Positions 21,810 through 32,801 of a stretch of DNA of 64,000 nt are shown here, one piece after another. The position numbers and the translations under genes are program-made. How positions within the stretch are numbered: the stretch's first letter is position 1; every line of letters starts with the position of its first letter. Origin of the DNA: Chondrus crispus (Eukaryota; Rhodophyta; Florideophyceae; Gigartinales; Gigartinaceae); the NCBI RefSeq assembly GCF_000350225.1, contig NW_005178811.1, forward strand, positions 186,001 to 250,000, written 5' to 3'. Below the pieces are notes generated by a model, which saw only the letters and a program-made list of their open reading frames with translations, had not been told where the DNA came from and made no database searches.

Positions 21810-23741
21810 ATGCTTCCTTCTCCGTCGGAACACTCGGACGATAGTGCCACCCGTAAACGTCCGGATGTGGGCTTTCCTTGCAAGTCCGAAGTGCCCCGGG
21901 GTCTTCCCTCCATACCCCGTCTACCCCCTGTTACCAACCCTACCGAACCATCCTTTCATCTGGGCTACCATTCCTCTTGGGTAGCCTGCCGTCATCTTTC
22001 GCTCGAGGAGCTCCAGAACAAAACCATGCGCAATAACGCATCCCTGTTCGCTTCTGCTCAATGGTTCTCCTCTGTGGGCATCCGCAGCCTTGACGGCATC
22101 GAAAATAATTTTGCCGACGACGCGGGCATGTTGCCTGGTAACCTCCCTTTGCAGGCCATTCACACCTTTGATTGGGGCACCCGCATCGCTATACCCACCT
22201 CCATCCTACGTCACTCCTCCCCGCGCGGTCGCTCTTCCTTATCCCTGCGCTTCATGGACGCGGTGCTCACTCGGATCGAGATTCCAATGGCCGACGCCCT
22301 CATACCTTCATGTTACCACTGCGACACTTGGCAATGTCGTACGGAGAGGGAACGACTCTATCTCGAAGACCTCATCAACTGCACCTTCGGTGACCCCGTG
22401 TGCGAGGCAGACCGACTGTGGCGCAACCAACGCACCGTTACGACCGACGCCATGTTTTGGACCCAAGCCATTCTTCTCACAAACTTTCGCCATGCGAAGC
22501 GCAGAGGTATTTTCTTTTTCCAAAATACTGTACGCTTTGAACGTCCGGTCCGATCCGACACTGGGTACTTCGTGGCGTACCAGATGATTGAGGCCCGTGA
22601 AATTTCCAGACAGCACTACACCAATCGATACCATCGAACCCCTTCCTGGTGGAGTCAATACGAGGTATGTCAGGGTTTCTGGGCTGAGTTAGGGCCCGTC
22701 CTGACATATAACGGCAGTCATTTACGCGATCCGCAGCACGGGCTGTGGACTGTGTTTCTCACGGAGTGGTGCGTGAAAGTCGCCGCTACCCTCCTGTGGG
22801 AAGTTTGCGACTCTTGGCGCTTGTGGCACCTCCCTTCGAAACTCCGCGAACAGATGCGTCTCCTCGATTTTTCTGTCCCCCTTGGCGGATCCGATGTGGA
22901 CCGTGAAGTGCACGCTCTCCTCGACCTGATCGAGACAGTAGCGTGGGATTGCGTTCCTCCACAAAATTCGTCTCGGTCCTTTTCACGCCAGCGACCCTCT
23001 TTTTCCCCTGGTAGAAATCATCCAGCTGCCGGCGACTACGTGTGGATAAACCCCTAGTCCTCCTCCCTCTGTTTTGTCTGGGAGGCCCAGATGAGCCGCC
23101 GTTTCGGAAATCAACCACCAATTCCCAACGCGGTCACTGTTGTGAACGCGAATCCTCGACAGCCTGAGATGTGCTCTCGACCTTCTGCCCCAAGTTCCCC
23201 TCTTCCTGCACCGGTCCGTCCCTTCGCGTATGAGGCCCCTGTGTGCGTTGTACTTTCTCCCACGAGCTCGGCGGAAACCTTGTCGCTTCGAGTCGTGTCT
23301 TCCTCCGACGTGAATCCAACCTCACCTACTGCTTCCCCTTCACGCGAGGGACAGCTCATCACACCCACCCCAACCTTGCCATTGCCGTCATGTACGGCAC
23401 CCGTGGGCTTGATCCATGCTCAGGCTCCTCCGCACGTCGAGCTTCCTCCTGCGAGCTGCTCGACGGGAACCATTTCAATCCGGGGGGCACCACCGTCGAA
23501 TGGGGATCCGACCTCAAGTCCGGCTTCCCCGTCACCTGAGGGTCCGCTCCTCGCCCCTACCTCGGTCCCTCCATCGTTCACAATTCCCAAAGAAAATAAC
23601 TCTGCTGCTGCCGTTTACAATCGCCTTCTCATGGCTCATGGTGTGGAGGGGGAAGCTCTCCAGGGGGCTTCCCTAGACGACTTGCGAGTTCTAGCTCGGC
23701 TTTTCACCTCCCTTCCAAAGGGAAAATCCCTTGGGGCATAG
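21810..23741 (+). pseudogene. antisense ORF of element C, homologous to that of B, one TAG
   Basis: An ATG at 21810, 125 bp from the LTR, opens 415 codons on the strand opposite gag-pol. After TAG (23055-23057) the same frame continues to 23741 with a Pro/Ser/Thr-rich segment and a short helical end (YNRLLMAHGVEGEALQGAS). It matches the antisense protein of B along its length. Both have a block spaced ADDAGMLPGNLPL versus ADVTGALPGGLSL, then GYFVAYQMIE versus GIFVAYEWIE, then WWSQYEV versus WFAQYEV, and LGGSDV versus LGGPWV. There is no signal peptide or zinc finger, and no known domain was recognised. Function is unknown. It points away from the LTR, so a promoter on the LTR's opposite strand would be needed. 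The TAG is probably a decay mutation. Confidence 0.75.
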
Positions 23742-24123
23742 TCTCGTTGAGACGGCGGCCACAGCACTTCCTTGCGACTTGTCCTTCTTTTCCCATCCTG
23801 CCCGCATGATAGTCGACTAGCCACTTTATCGTACGACTTTTGGGCGATAAAAAGAAACATCCTGCAAATCCCCTGTTATTTTCACCTTCCTCCTCTTTTT
23901 TTCTGCGTACCGTCTCTGCGGTCGTACCCCTCTTTTCACCAACTTCCTCCTCTTTTGCAATTTCAATTTTCCCTTCCCTGATTCCCCTATGTTTCCTTCT
24001 CTTCAATTCCTCCTCTTTATCCTTGGCACGGCGTGTCGCTGAGCCTGGTTCGCATCTCCTTGCCAGCCTGTCCTACTGGACACTCGACGCGGGTTGTTAT
24101 GAGAGAGAAAGTTTCGGGTGGTT
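23742..24123. other. element C spacer before the B insertion
   Basis: T- and C-rich sequence with no supported gene. Element B inserted at GTCTC (24124-24128), and the C spacer resumes at 35663. Confidence 0.5.
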
Positions 24124-24128
24124 GTCTC

Positions 24129-24776
24129 TGTCGTGCACTACAGCCACGTGTGGCAGCTGTACGCAGAGCGACGCGCGTTCGGACGCGTAAGGAAATTCGG
24201 GAGACCACCCGGTTGATGACCGGAACCGGGATTCGGGCGCGGCTTGCGCGGTAGAAAAGTAGCAAGGTAGTCAGCAATACAAGGGGTGGAATTAAGAGAA
24301 AAACAGAGCTAGCAGGACAGACAGCACAGTAGTTAACGTAGGTCTCGCGCGGGGTGATCGACGCGCGCGGGGAAGGCAGTTGGGATTCCAGGGGGTGTAG
24401 ATGGCTCGGTCGGTATGGGCGAGCCAGTACCGAGTCGAGGCTACAACCTGGAATCCAGAAACAAAGGTAAAAGACCCGAGGCTTCGTGCCTCTTTACTTT
24501 GATAATTGGGTTGACTATATAGTCCCCTGTCGCCGTAATGGCGAAGCTAAATTATACTGTAAATTAGAATAACTAGGAAATAACGGGTGTAGCCCCGAGG
24601 GAGCCAAGTACAGCCCCCATAGGCCCTCTGGGTTGCGGAGGGATTTTACGTGTCCACGGGGAGGTCCGGTAGAGTGGCAGGGGAGTCCACGTGTACCCAT
24701 GGTACACGTGGTGGAGGCGAGCGCGATTTTGGCGAGGTTAGGACAGCTGTCCCGGTACCGAGTACAGTGCACTACA
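24129..24776 (-). repeat. 3' LTR of element B (648 bp)
   Basis: On the plus strand it begins TGTCGTGCACTACAG and ends GTACAGTGCACTACA. It carries an inverted G-box pair, CCACGTGTACC and GGTACACGTGG, at 24687-24711. It differs from the 5' LTR at about 29 positions by eye (roughly 4.5%). Confidence 0.95.
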
Positions 24777-24791
24777 GATCCCCCTTCTTAG
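24777..24791 (-). other. polypurine tract of element B
   Basis: Read on the minus strand, TAAGAAGGGGGATC lies directly before the 3' LTR. Confidence 0.7.
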
Positions 24792-25141
24792 AAAAACACG
24801 CGTCCTCGTGTGTATGTAGAGTAGAAATACCCGTCAACTGAGGCAGCGGCGCTGACGTGGCAACCGCGGTAGGAAGAGAGGGGACGTGGGCGGCGAGGTG
24901 GACCAGCAAGCGACTCAGAGTCGGTCCGTTTTCCCCTATCTTCTGTTTCCGCGAGCTTGAAGTTCCAAACCGACCCAGCTCTGGAGCCTCCCTGTGGTTT
25001 CGAATTCCCCTTTTCCTACCTTATTCGAGCCCCTTCCTTCCCCTTGTGTGCCGTCTCGGGTTCCACGACGCCGCTACAGCGGCGATCGGCAAGCGCTTCG
25101 GTCAGCGGGGAGACGCGGTTCGTTGTCCCATAAGACGAGTG

Positions 25142-26518
25142 ATGGAACGGTTCCACAACCCGTATGGGGAACCGGGGGAGACAGGCAGCGCGTGCATGAA
25201 CGGATGGCCGGCGCCTCGGGAACTGCGCGGAAAGAACATGGTCGACGACCCACTGGCGTTCGAGCGAGCCCCTTTTCTTACGGCTGCGGGCCTGCGTGAC
25301 AGCCAACTAATTCGTTCATACGCGGACGTGACTGGGGCGCTCCCCGGTGGGCTCAGCTTGAGGGCTGCGTTGTCTCGTGATTTTTCCTTCCCCCTCGCGG
25401 TGGAGGATGAGCACGTCTGGGCAAAGTATCGCTGCGAGGGGCGTGGACGCCGCCAAAAGTATATGGCGGCCTTGGTACGGCGGTTGGCTCGAACACCGTG
25501 TAACCGTCCGATCCCCATCGAGTGGGACTTCGACACATGGGCATACCGCACCGACGGGGACCGAGGGTACGTCGCCAATTTAAGGCGTATATTAGACAAC
25601 TTGCCGGACCGAGTTGAGGAGCCAGCTGTTGAGTACCTAGCGTGGGACATGCCCATTCTGCCTTCTCGTTTCGAGGACTACGTGGAACGGGAAAGGCACC
25701 CGGGTTATTACGACAAGCTCAAGTTTGAGCGTCGGATGAGAAACGCTCTTGGTATTTTTGTGGCGTATGAGTGGATCGAGGTCACAACTTTTCAACCTCG
25801 ATCCCGATATGAAAGGCACCCGCAGATACCGCATTGGTTCGCGCAATACGAAGTCCCGGCTGACTTCCTTGCGGAGATTCCACCTTGTTTGGTGTATTTC
25901 GGCTTGAGTCTCAATGACTCGCCGTGTTCGTCTCGCTGGATGATTTTTCTGAGAGAGTGCATCGCTATTGTTGCGAAACGGTTCATATGGCCGTCCTTAG
26001 ATGGGCGACTATACGTGTCACTGACCATGATAATTAACTGGCTACACAAGTTAAACTTGGATGAGGTTTTAGGCGGACCTTGGGTATCCGCTCACCTGAG
26101 AAGGTTGCTGGAGGTCCACGACAAGGTGGAATGGTTGCGCGTACCTTACGGTCAAGGGCAACATTACGACCGTACGGATCGAGCGAACGCGTCGCCGGTA
26201 AGGCGTGAAAATGCGGGAGGGCCGGGGTCCGGAAATTGGATCCGTTTCGACCCGGTGACCTTTGCCAGTCTGCAGCCCGAGCTGATGCGGGGAGGTACAG
26301 ATCCTGTGCCACCGACGGCCGATGAGCCCCACACCCTCCAAGGCGGTCTGAGCTCGGGAGGGACTCCGGCCGGGTCGGCACCGGCGGAAGTACCGGGCCG
26401 CAGGGGAGTTCCCGTGGAAGTCCCGCGAGACGGGTCAACATCGCCTGAGGCGGCATCGACTCCACGGCATAGATTATTTGCCGAGCTGGGCGTCTCTGAA
26501 GACGAGTTAACAAAATAA
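25142..26518 (+). CDS. antisense ORF of element B, 458 aa, uninterrupted
   Basis: It lies on the strand opposite gag-pol, between the 3' LTR and the end of pol. The chosen start is the ATG at 25142 (MERFHNPYGEPGETG). The frame is open upstream to near 24857, so an earlier non-ATG start or leader exon is possible. Recognisable blocks shared with the C antisense protein are GLRDSQLIRSYADVTGALPG, IEWDFDTWAYRTDGDRGYV, GIFVAYEWIE, RYERHPQIPHWFAQYEV and LGGPWVSAHLRRLLEV. The C-terminus is Pro/Gly/Ser-rich and ends AELGVSEDELTK. No membrane segment, coiled coil or known domain is apparent. It is uninterrupted although gag-pol in the same copy has at least four stops. Likely an accessory protein made from antisense RNA; role unknown. 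Confidence 0.78.
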   Translation: MERFHNPYGEPGETGSACMNGWPAPRELRGKNMVDDPLAFERAPFLTAAGLRDSQLIRSYADVTGALPGGLSLRAALSRDFSFPLAVEDEHVWAKYRCEGRGRRQKYMAALVRRLARTPCNRPIPIEWDFDTWAYRTDGDRGYVANLRRILDNLPDRVEEPAVEYLAWDMPILPSRFEDYVERERHPGYYDKLKFERRMRNALGIFVAYEWIEVTTFQPRSRYERHPQIPHWFAQYEVPADFLAEIPPCLVYFGLSLNDSPCSSRWMIFLRECIAIVAKRFIWPSLDGRLYVSLTMIINWLHKLNLDEVLGGPWVSAHLRRLLEVHDKVEWLRVPYGQGQHYDRTDRANASPVRRENAGGPGSGNWIRFDPVTFASLQPELMRGGTDPVPPTADEPHTLQGGLSSGGTPAGSAPAEVPGRRGVPVEVPRDGSTSPEAASTPRHRLFAELGVSEDELTK

Positions 26519-27858
26519 GTACACAGCGCCGAATTTGTGGCTGGGGTGAAACGCCTCAAGGCAGCGGCGAGCACGGAGTCGTCTGCACCTGAGACGGACA
26601 CCGCGGTGGCGATGGAGGTCGCCTTGGTAGTGGCGGGGACTCCGGTAGCGGCGGAGGTCGAGGGAGCTACCCTCGATTCTGACGGAGGGTCGATTCCCTC
26701 GGATGCACCGGTTGCCTCGGTTGCAGGAGTAGAGGGCGACCTGGCCGACTATGGAATGTCGGAGTAATGGCGGGCGGGCGTCCTCAAGACGAGGCACCCC
26801 GGAGTAGCGCGTAGCACGCGAGTAGAGGAAGGGAAGAGACATTACGGTAGAAATAAAATGGGACCTCTTCTCCTATCCATCGTCTTACGCGAGCACGTCG
26901 GGTCGGGCGGAGCAGCGACGAACGGTCGGCGGTTGAAAGAGAAAAAAAGAGAGTGGGGGACAACACAACGTGGCGCAATGAGATGGTCGCCCCCACTGTG
27001 CTTCGGACGTCTCTAGCGGCCGTTCCGTCGGGCCGTAGTCCAACGCGGTACAGCGCGCAACGTCGCGGAGGGAGTCGCGATCGGGAGCGGGGCGGAGCCA
27101 CTCCGACGTGGTTGTAGAGCTGGCGGTGGCCCCTCTCTTGGGTGGGGGGGTCGTATCCGCGAGGGACACGTCCGGGGGCAGGGTTCCCTGAGGCGCGGGG
27201 TAACCGCGTAGGAGGCGAGGCGTAGCTCGGGAAGTAACGAGTCAGTCGGCGGATAGCGTTTAGACAACTTTCCGATCGACGGTTGGCTCCGGAGAGGAGA
27301 GGGTCAGATAGATAATACCGTACGCGGTGCGAGGCAAGCGTGATCCATGGCCAAAAACCTTGGCCAGGGTGACGGATCGCGGCGTCACGGCGGGGAGGAA
27401 AACCCATCCATTCTATCATTTCCCTTGAAGGCCGAAGGGTCAGGACTCGAGGAGGGACGTGATGCCAAGAACAAACGAGAGGTTCATCTGAACGTGGCGA
27501 TCGGAGGGACCTGGGAGGTCCATGCGCGGGTTCCGTAGATGTTTGGCCCTGGCGTGCGGTGGGGCGAGGGATCTCCTCCGTAAGCGACCGCGCGTTTTGC
27601 GGGACGGTTTAGCCGGTTTGTCGAGGGGTCGGCTACTCACCTTAGATCGGTGTATTTTCCCTCTGTGGGGAAGATTGCAGCTGAAAGCTGAGGAGGGTCG
27701 GGGAATAGGTGACCCGCGAGGGTAACCCCTTCCCGTGGCGCGGCGTGTAGGGGGTGTCCCCGGCGTCGAGGACGTCCACCGATTTAGCCGACAATCCCTC
27801 GGTCCGTGGACGTCAGAGAGATACGAGACGACGTAGGTTGAGGGCCAGCGAGGGGGGG
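26519..27858. other. element B spacer between the antisense ORF and the end of pol
   Basis: GC-rich. A 77-codon plus-strand frame at 26537-26767, Ala/Val/Glu-rich, could be an extension of the antisense protein after its stop, comparable to the extension in C. The rest holds short frames without recognisable content. The antisense ORF and pol converge here, tail to tail. Confidence 0.4.
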
Positions 27859-30800
27859 CTAGTTGTCGATCCTAAAGCTACCCGGAGCAGACCATAATTG
27901 GGGGGTTGGTACATGGAGGCTCCTGCGACCGCAGAATCGTAGGACGGTGTTATAATCTATGTAGTTCACCGGTTCCCAGGTGTCGTCTTCGGCAGTGTAC
28001 CCATACCACCGGACTCGGAAAAGCGGCATTCCGTCCGTTCCCGGTTTATGTCCGGTTAGGGCCTCAACCACGTAGGTTTTGGGGTCTTCGTCCGTCAGGG
28101 GGGGCCATTTCGTCGCCTCAGAGGGCGTGCTTGGCGCGCGTTGAGGGGAGGCCTCAACCGCGAGTGACGGAGGAGGAGGACGTACCGAGGCAATGAGGGG
28201 AGGGTAACCGAAGGTACACATAGACGCTAAGTTCGCCATGTGCTCCCCAGCTGTCCCTCTTGTACTAGGTGGCGTTTCCGTGGGGCCGCGCGTGAGGTCC
28301 GTGATCACCGCCGGTGCGGAGGGCTCAGACGGGCGGATTTTCCTTTGATTTTTTTCCGGGCCCCGTCTCCCCGTGTCAGGGGGCTTCGCGGTGAAGGTAC
28401 GCATTTGCTCGCTCGGCGACTTGTCGCCTCTCGGGGCGGGATCCGGTGGTCGAGGTCAGGGTGATTTTGGTCTCGTCTTCCCGGTACGCTGGTCGCGAGG
28501 CCATAGCCGGGGAAGAGGAGGTGTCGTCTGTGTCCCGGTTGGTCCACCCGTAGAGCCAGAACTCGGAGTCAATTTGGATATGATCCGGGGGTGCGAGTCG
28601 CCTCGGAGGGCGTCTATTAATCCCGATGTAGGGGCTTTACGGGTTTTGACCCCGAAGGTCGGGTTACTGTCGCGTTGCGCGCCGCGTTCTCGATCTCGTT
28701 CCCATCGCGAGTAGGGCGATCGTCCGTGTCAGTTGGAGCGGGGGATTGATCCCCGGTTCATCTGGGTCGAACTCGTCCTCTCTCGGAGGGGTCGTGACCC
28801 CGATGGAAAGAGAAGTAGTGGCGCCACTTTCGATCGCCGGAGGGGGCGTAGGTTCCGTCTCAGCGTCGACGGGGGTGGTCACCGCAGAGGGTGTTATGTC
28901 CATGAGCTCGGTCCGGAGACTAGGGGCTTTCACAATGCGGTCTCTCGAGACTTGGTCCTTCAGGTCTGTAGTCCAGACAATGGTCACTGTATGCTCGTCT
29001 AGGGCCACCACCGGGAATGGCCCTTCCGTCCGAGGGGCTAACTTGTTATTGACCCGGTCCTTATCCGTATTCTCATCCACTGGCAGGGATGTCTCTCGCT
29101 CGATGAGGACTTGATCACCTATTGAGTAGTGCGGTGTCGGCGTCCGCAATCTCTTGTCGAAATCGCGTTTATAGCGGTCTTGACCGGGGAGCAGCGTGTC
29201 GCGGGCTGTTGACATTAGCCCGCGTAACCACGTTAAGAAACGGAGCTTACATTGCGTCCGCGAGACATCCTGTTCCAGTGTAGGGGTCTGTTGGATGGAA
29301 AGCGGCGCTGTCCGGGATAACACAAGATTAAACGGCTTCATACCGATCATGCGATACACGGTACAATTGTAACCGTAGGTTTGCACGTCCGTGAACTGGT
29401 CCCAATCGCGTTGGTTGTCGGCTAGGTAGTGCCGTAGGGAGGACACCAGGGTGCGTTTGAACCTCTCCACTTGTCCATTAGCTTGTGGGTGATAAGCTGT
29501 GGTGAACACGCTTTCGACGCGAATGATTTTGCACACGGCAAGGAAGAAACTTGACGTGAATTGACTCCCATTGTCGGAGAGTAGCTTCACTGGGGCTCCG
29601 CATACGAAGATCCAGTGTGTGACGAACGCCTGAGCAACGGTTTCGGCGGTAATTCTATTAAGCGGCACCGTTAGGGTCAGCTTTGAGTAACGATCAGATA
29701 TTACCAAGAGGTATCGACTGCCTCTTGGTGTTCTGGGGAGTTCGCCTAGGATGTCAATAGCGATAAACTCCAAGGGTCCCAGCGGAGGGAACGTTTTCAA
29801 CTTCGCGTTGTGCTTACGCAATTTAATGCGAGCTTTCGCATAGTCGGAGCACCTCCTGACTGTGGCGTATGCGTCAACGGACATACTCCGCCAGTAGTAC
29901 TGTTGTCTTAGTGTGTAGAACAGACGCCTGCCTCCGGGGTGTCCCGAGGCGGAGGGGTAATGCGCCATATACAACACTCGCTCGCGCAGAGTGGTTGGTA
30001 CGACGATTTGCTCAACATCGTCAAGGTGCGCTTACCGACAAAGTACCCCTTCCTTGTTCATGAAGAACTCGGAAAGGCGAATTTGGGCCACACGCTCCCC
30101 CTTCTTAAGACGGGAAGCGATCTCCTTACAGAACGGGGCGGAGTGTTTAGCGAGTACAATCTCGTCGTGTGCAATTGCGGCCTTGGAAGCCCGGGGGGGC
30201 GAGGGCGAAGCATCCGTCGTGAATGTCGTCGTCTCACTCCTCGGATTCCACTTCCGGCTTGTCTTCGTGAAACTCCAAAACGAAGAAGCACGGTATTTCC
30301 TCGTCAATGGGAACGGTTGTGCCCCCTGTAGACGGTATTCGACTGAGGGCGTCGGCGAGACAATTCTTGATGCCCTTCATGTACGTGACGTCGAAGTCAA
30401 ACTCGGCTAGGCGCAAGCGGCACCGTGCTAGACGCCCGCTTGCGTCGGCGAGATTCATTAACCAGCGAAGGGAATGATGGTCGGTGTTGACCGTGAATCG
30501 CTCGCGTTCCAAGTAAGGACGCAGAGTCTGAATGGCCCACACAATGGCCAAACATTCTTTCTCCGTCGTAGAGTAATTCCTTTCCACCGACGAGAGCGTT
30601 CGTGACCAGAACCCGACATGGTATCTGTTACCATCCTCGTGTTGCTGTAATAACGTGCAACCGAGTTGGGCGTCGGATGCATCCGTGTCGAGGGAATACG
30701 GTAGCCCCAGCCGCGGTAGTCGCAAGATCGGCGGGGAAATCAGGCAGGTCTTCAGAGCTTCGAAGGCAGACCTGCGATTTTCGTCCAGTTCGGGGAGCCG

Positions 30801-32721
30801 ATAGGGCTCCCCCTTCTTGAGCATGGACGTGAGCGGCGCCGCAATTTTGGCGAAGTGGTCGACGAAACATCGGTACACGTTACACATACCCAGAAACGAG
30901 CGGAGCTCGGTCTGGGTTCGTGGCGGCTTGATCTCGGCCAAAGCCGAGACTTTCTTCGGGTGGACATGAAGTTCCCCGGGTCGAATGATGTGGCCCAGGT
31001 ACTCCACGGAGTCCTGAAAGAATTTACACTTGTTCAATTTCAGTGATAACCCCTCTTGTTGTAACGAAGAGAGAATAACCTTGACATCCTTGAGATGAGT
31101 TTCGTAATCCTTCGAGAATATGATAATGTCATCTTGATAGATGAGGCAGCTCTTCCATCGGTATCCGGAGAGGAGAATGTCCAACATCCGTTGGAATGGC
31201 GGGCGCGTTCATTAGCCCAAACGGCATTCGGTTAAATTGATAAATACCGGCATGACACGTGAACGTGGTTTTCGGACAGTCTTCTTCCGCAACGGGGATT
31301 TGCTAATAACCCGAGTTACAATCTAGAGTTGTGAACACGTTCACTTCGCCGAGCGAGTCCAGACACTCGTCCATGCCAGGAATCGGGTAAGTGTCCCGTA
31401 CTGTCATCGCGTTCAAACGTCTGTAATCGACGCAGAGACGGAGGGATCCATCCGGTTTGGGGATGAGAACCACCGGGGATGCCCACTCTAATTGTGATCG
31501 GATGATGACCCCGCTTGAGATCATCCCATCCATGGCGTCTTGTTCGGCTTGTCGAGACCGTGGTCCAGCCCGATATGGCCGACATCGAAACGGCTTCGAG
31601 CCGGGGTTGAGTTCGATCCCGTGCTGCGTAGCCCGGACTTCCCGGAGATCGCCACTCCACATACGGGAGTATGGCGTAAGCATGTCACGTACTCGCGTGT
31701 GGACACGCGACGGCAGATGTTGGAGGGAGACAGCGTCAATCTCTTGGGGTTCTTCCTTCGACGAAGCCGGGGGGTGCTTCTACCCCTTCTCAGATTGGGG
31801 CTTGTCCCTTTCTGTAAATTCCGCCGCTAGGAGGGCGTCGAGAGGCATCGCGGTGCGTATCATTGCACGCGGATGAGTGGTAAAGTACCCCAGTACCTGG
31901 TTCTCCGAGAGGCGCTTGGGGGCTGAGGCGAAGTTGGCTACCAAGACCTTGAATTCTCGAAGTGCGGTGATGTGCGCGACCCCATTCGACAGGGAGACGC
32001 GGTGTTTCGCATATAGCTGTGGGTTGGGTTCCAATACGAAAAGACCTGTACGACCGTTGGTCACATGCACCCAGGCTTGCGTTCCGGGTTGTATGATAAC
32101 CAGAAGAGAAACCTTGAGTTTGGGGGAAACTCGACCCGGATCGTTTTCATACTCCTGCTCGGAGGGGAGCGGAGGTGCTTCGGCTCGACGAGTTGCCGGT
32201 TTTCTCACGATGGGGACTTTCGTCCCCTCATAGAGCTCGACCACCTTCCGACGTGGATAGATGGCCTCGACAAACTTGTCGTTAAAGTTACAGCCCAGGA
32301 TGACGGGGGCTGCCAGGCGCTCGCACACGATGAACTTGCATTTCATGGTGCGAGTTGCTAATCGAACAACGAGAGTGATGGACCCGCTTGTTAGTAACGG
32401 CCGCCCGTTCGCGTCGGCGATCTTCGGGACTTCCTCCGGTTCGATAAAGCTCTCCCATCCTTTAGGCAGGGTGTCGGCGCGGACAAAATTGGAGCCGACA
32501 CCCGTGTCCAGGATGGTGAGTTGACGCCCCATGATGGAGGTGGTGATCCCAAGGTCGGCGTAGACCTTGTAATTACGTCGAGACAGTGTACAAACTGGCT
32601 CGGCGGCCTTGTCATCGGGGGCGCGCCTCCCGTTTTTAAGACGCCACGGTCGGCGGAGCGTCCCCATGCCCGTCGGATCGGGGTTGGAGGGGCTCGCTTG
32701 GCTAGCGTGTCTCCGCCCCAA
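27859..32721 (-). pseudogene. pol of element B: PR-RT-RNaseH-integrase-chromodomain, broken
   Basis: Protease: TILDTGVGSNFV and later APVILGCNF (32721-31780 frame). RT begins near 31683 (WASPVVLIPKPDGSLRLCVD). An in-frame TAG (31305-31303) replaces Trp in NSGY(W)QIP, and a one-base loss near 31195 precedes MLDILLSGYRW. The catalytic box reads YQDDIIIF where A and C have YLDD. RNase H: DTDASDAQLGCTLLQ and NTDHHSLRWLM. A frame change near 30240 and a TAA (30034-30032) fall in the RNase H-integrase linker. Integrase is intact: HYPSASGHPGG, IDILGELP, SDNGSQF and NGQVERFKRT. The chromodomain is in a further frame at ~28080-27880 (YVVEALTGHKPG, FRVRWYGYTAEDDTWEPV). Order and motifs are those of chromodomain Ty3 elements. 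Confidence 0.92.
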
Positions 32722-32801
32722 GACGCGGATCGCTGGCTTCGGGAGCGGGGGTGACGCGGTGTCCCGCGATGGAATGTCAGCGATTTTCAGCGGTGGGTCT
32801 T

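Noticed and set aside
21810-26518. The antisense proteins of B and C as envelope-like proteins
   Set aside because: They are on the strand opposite pol and lack signal peptides, transmembrane segments and Cys-rich ectodomain features.
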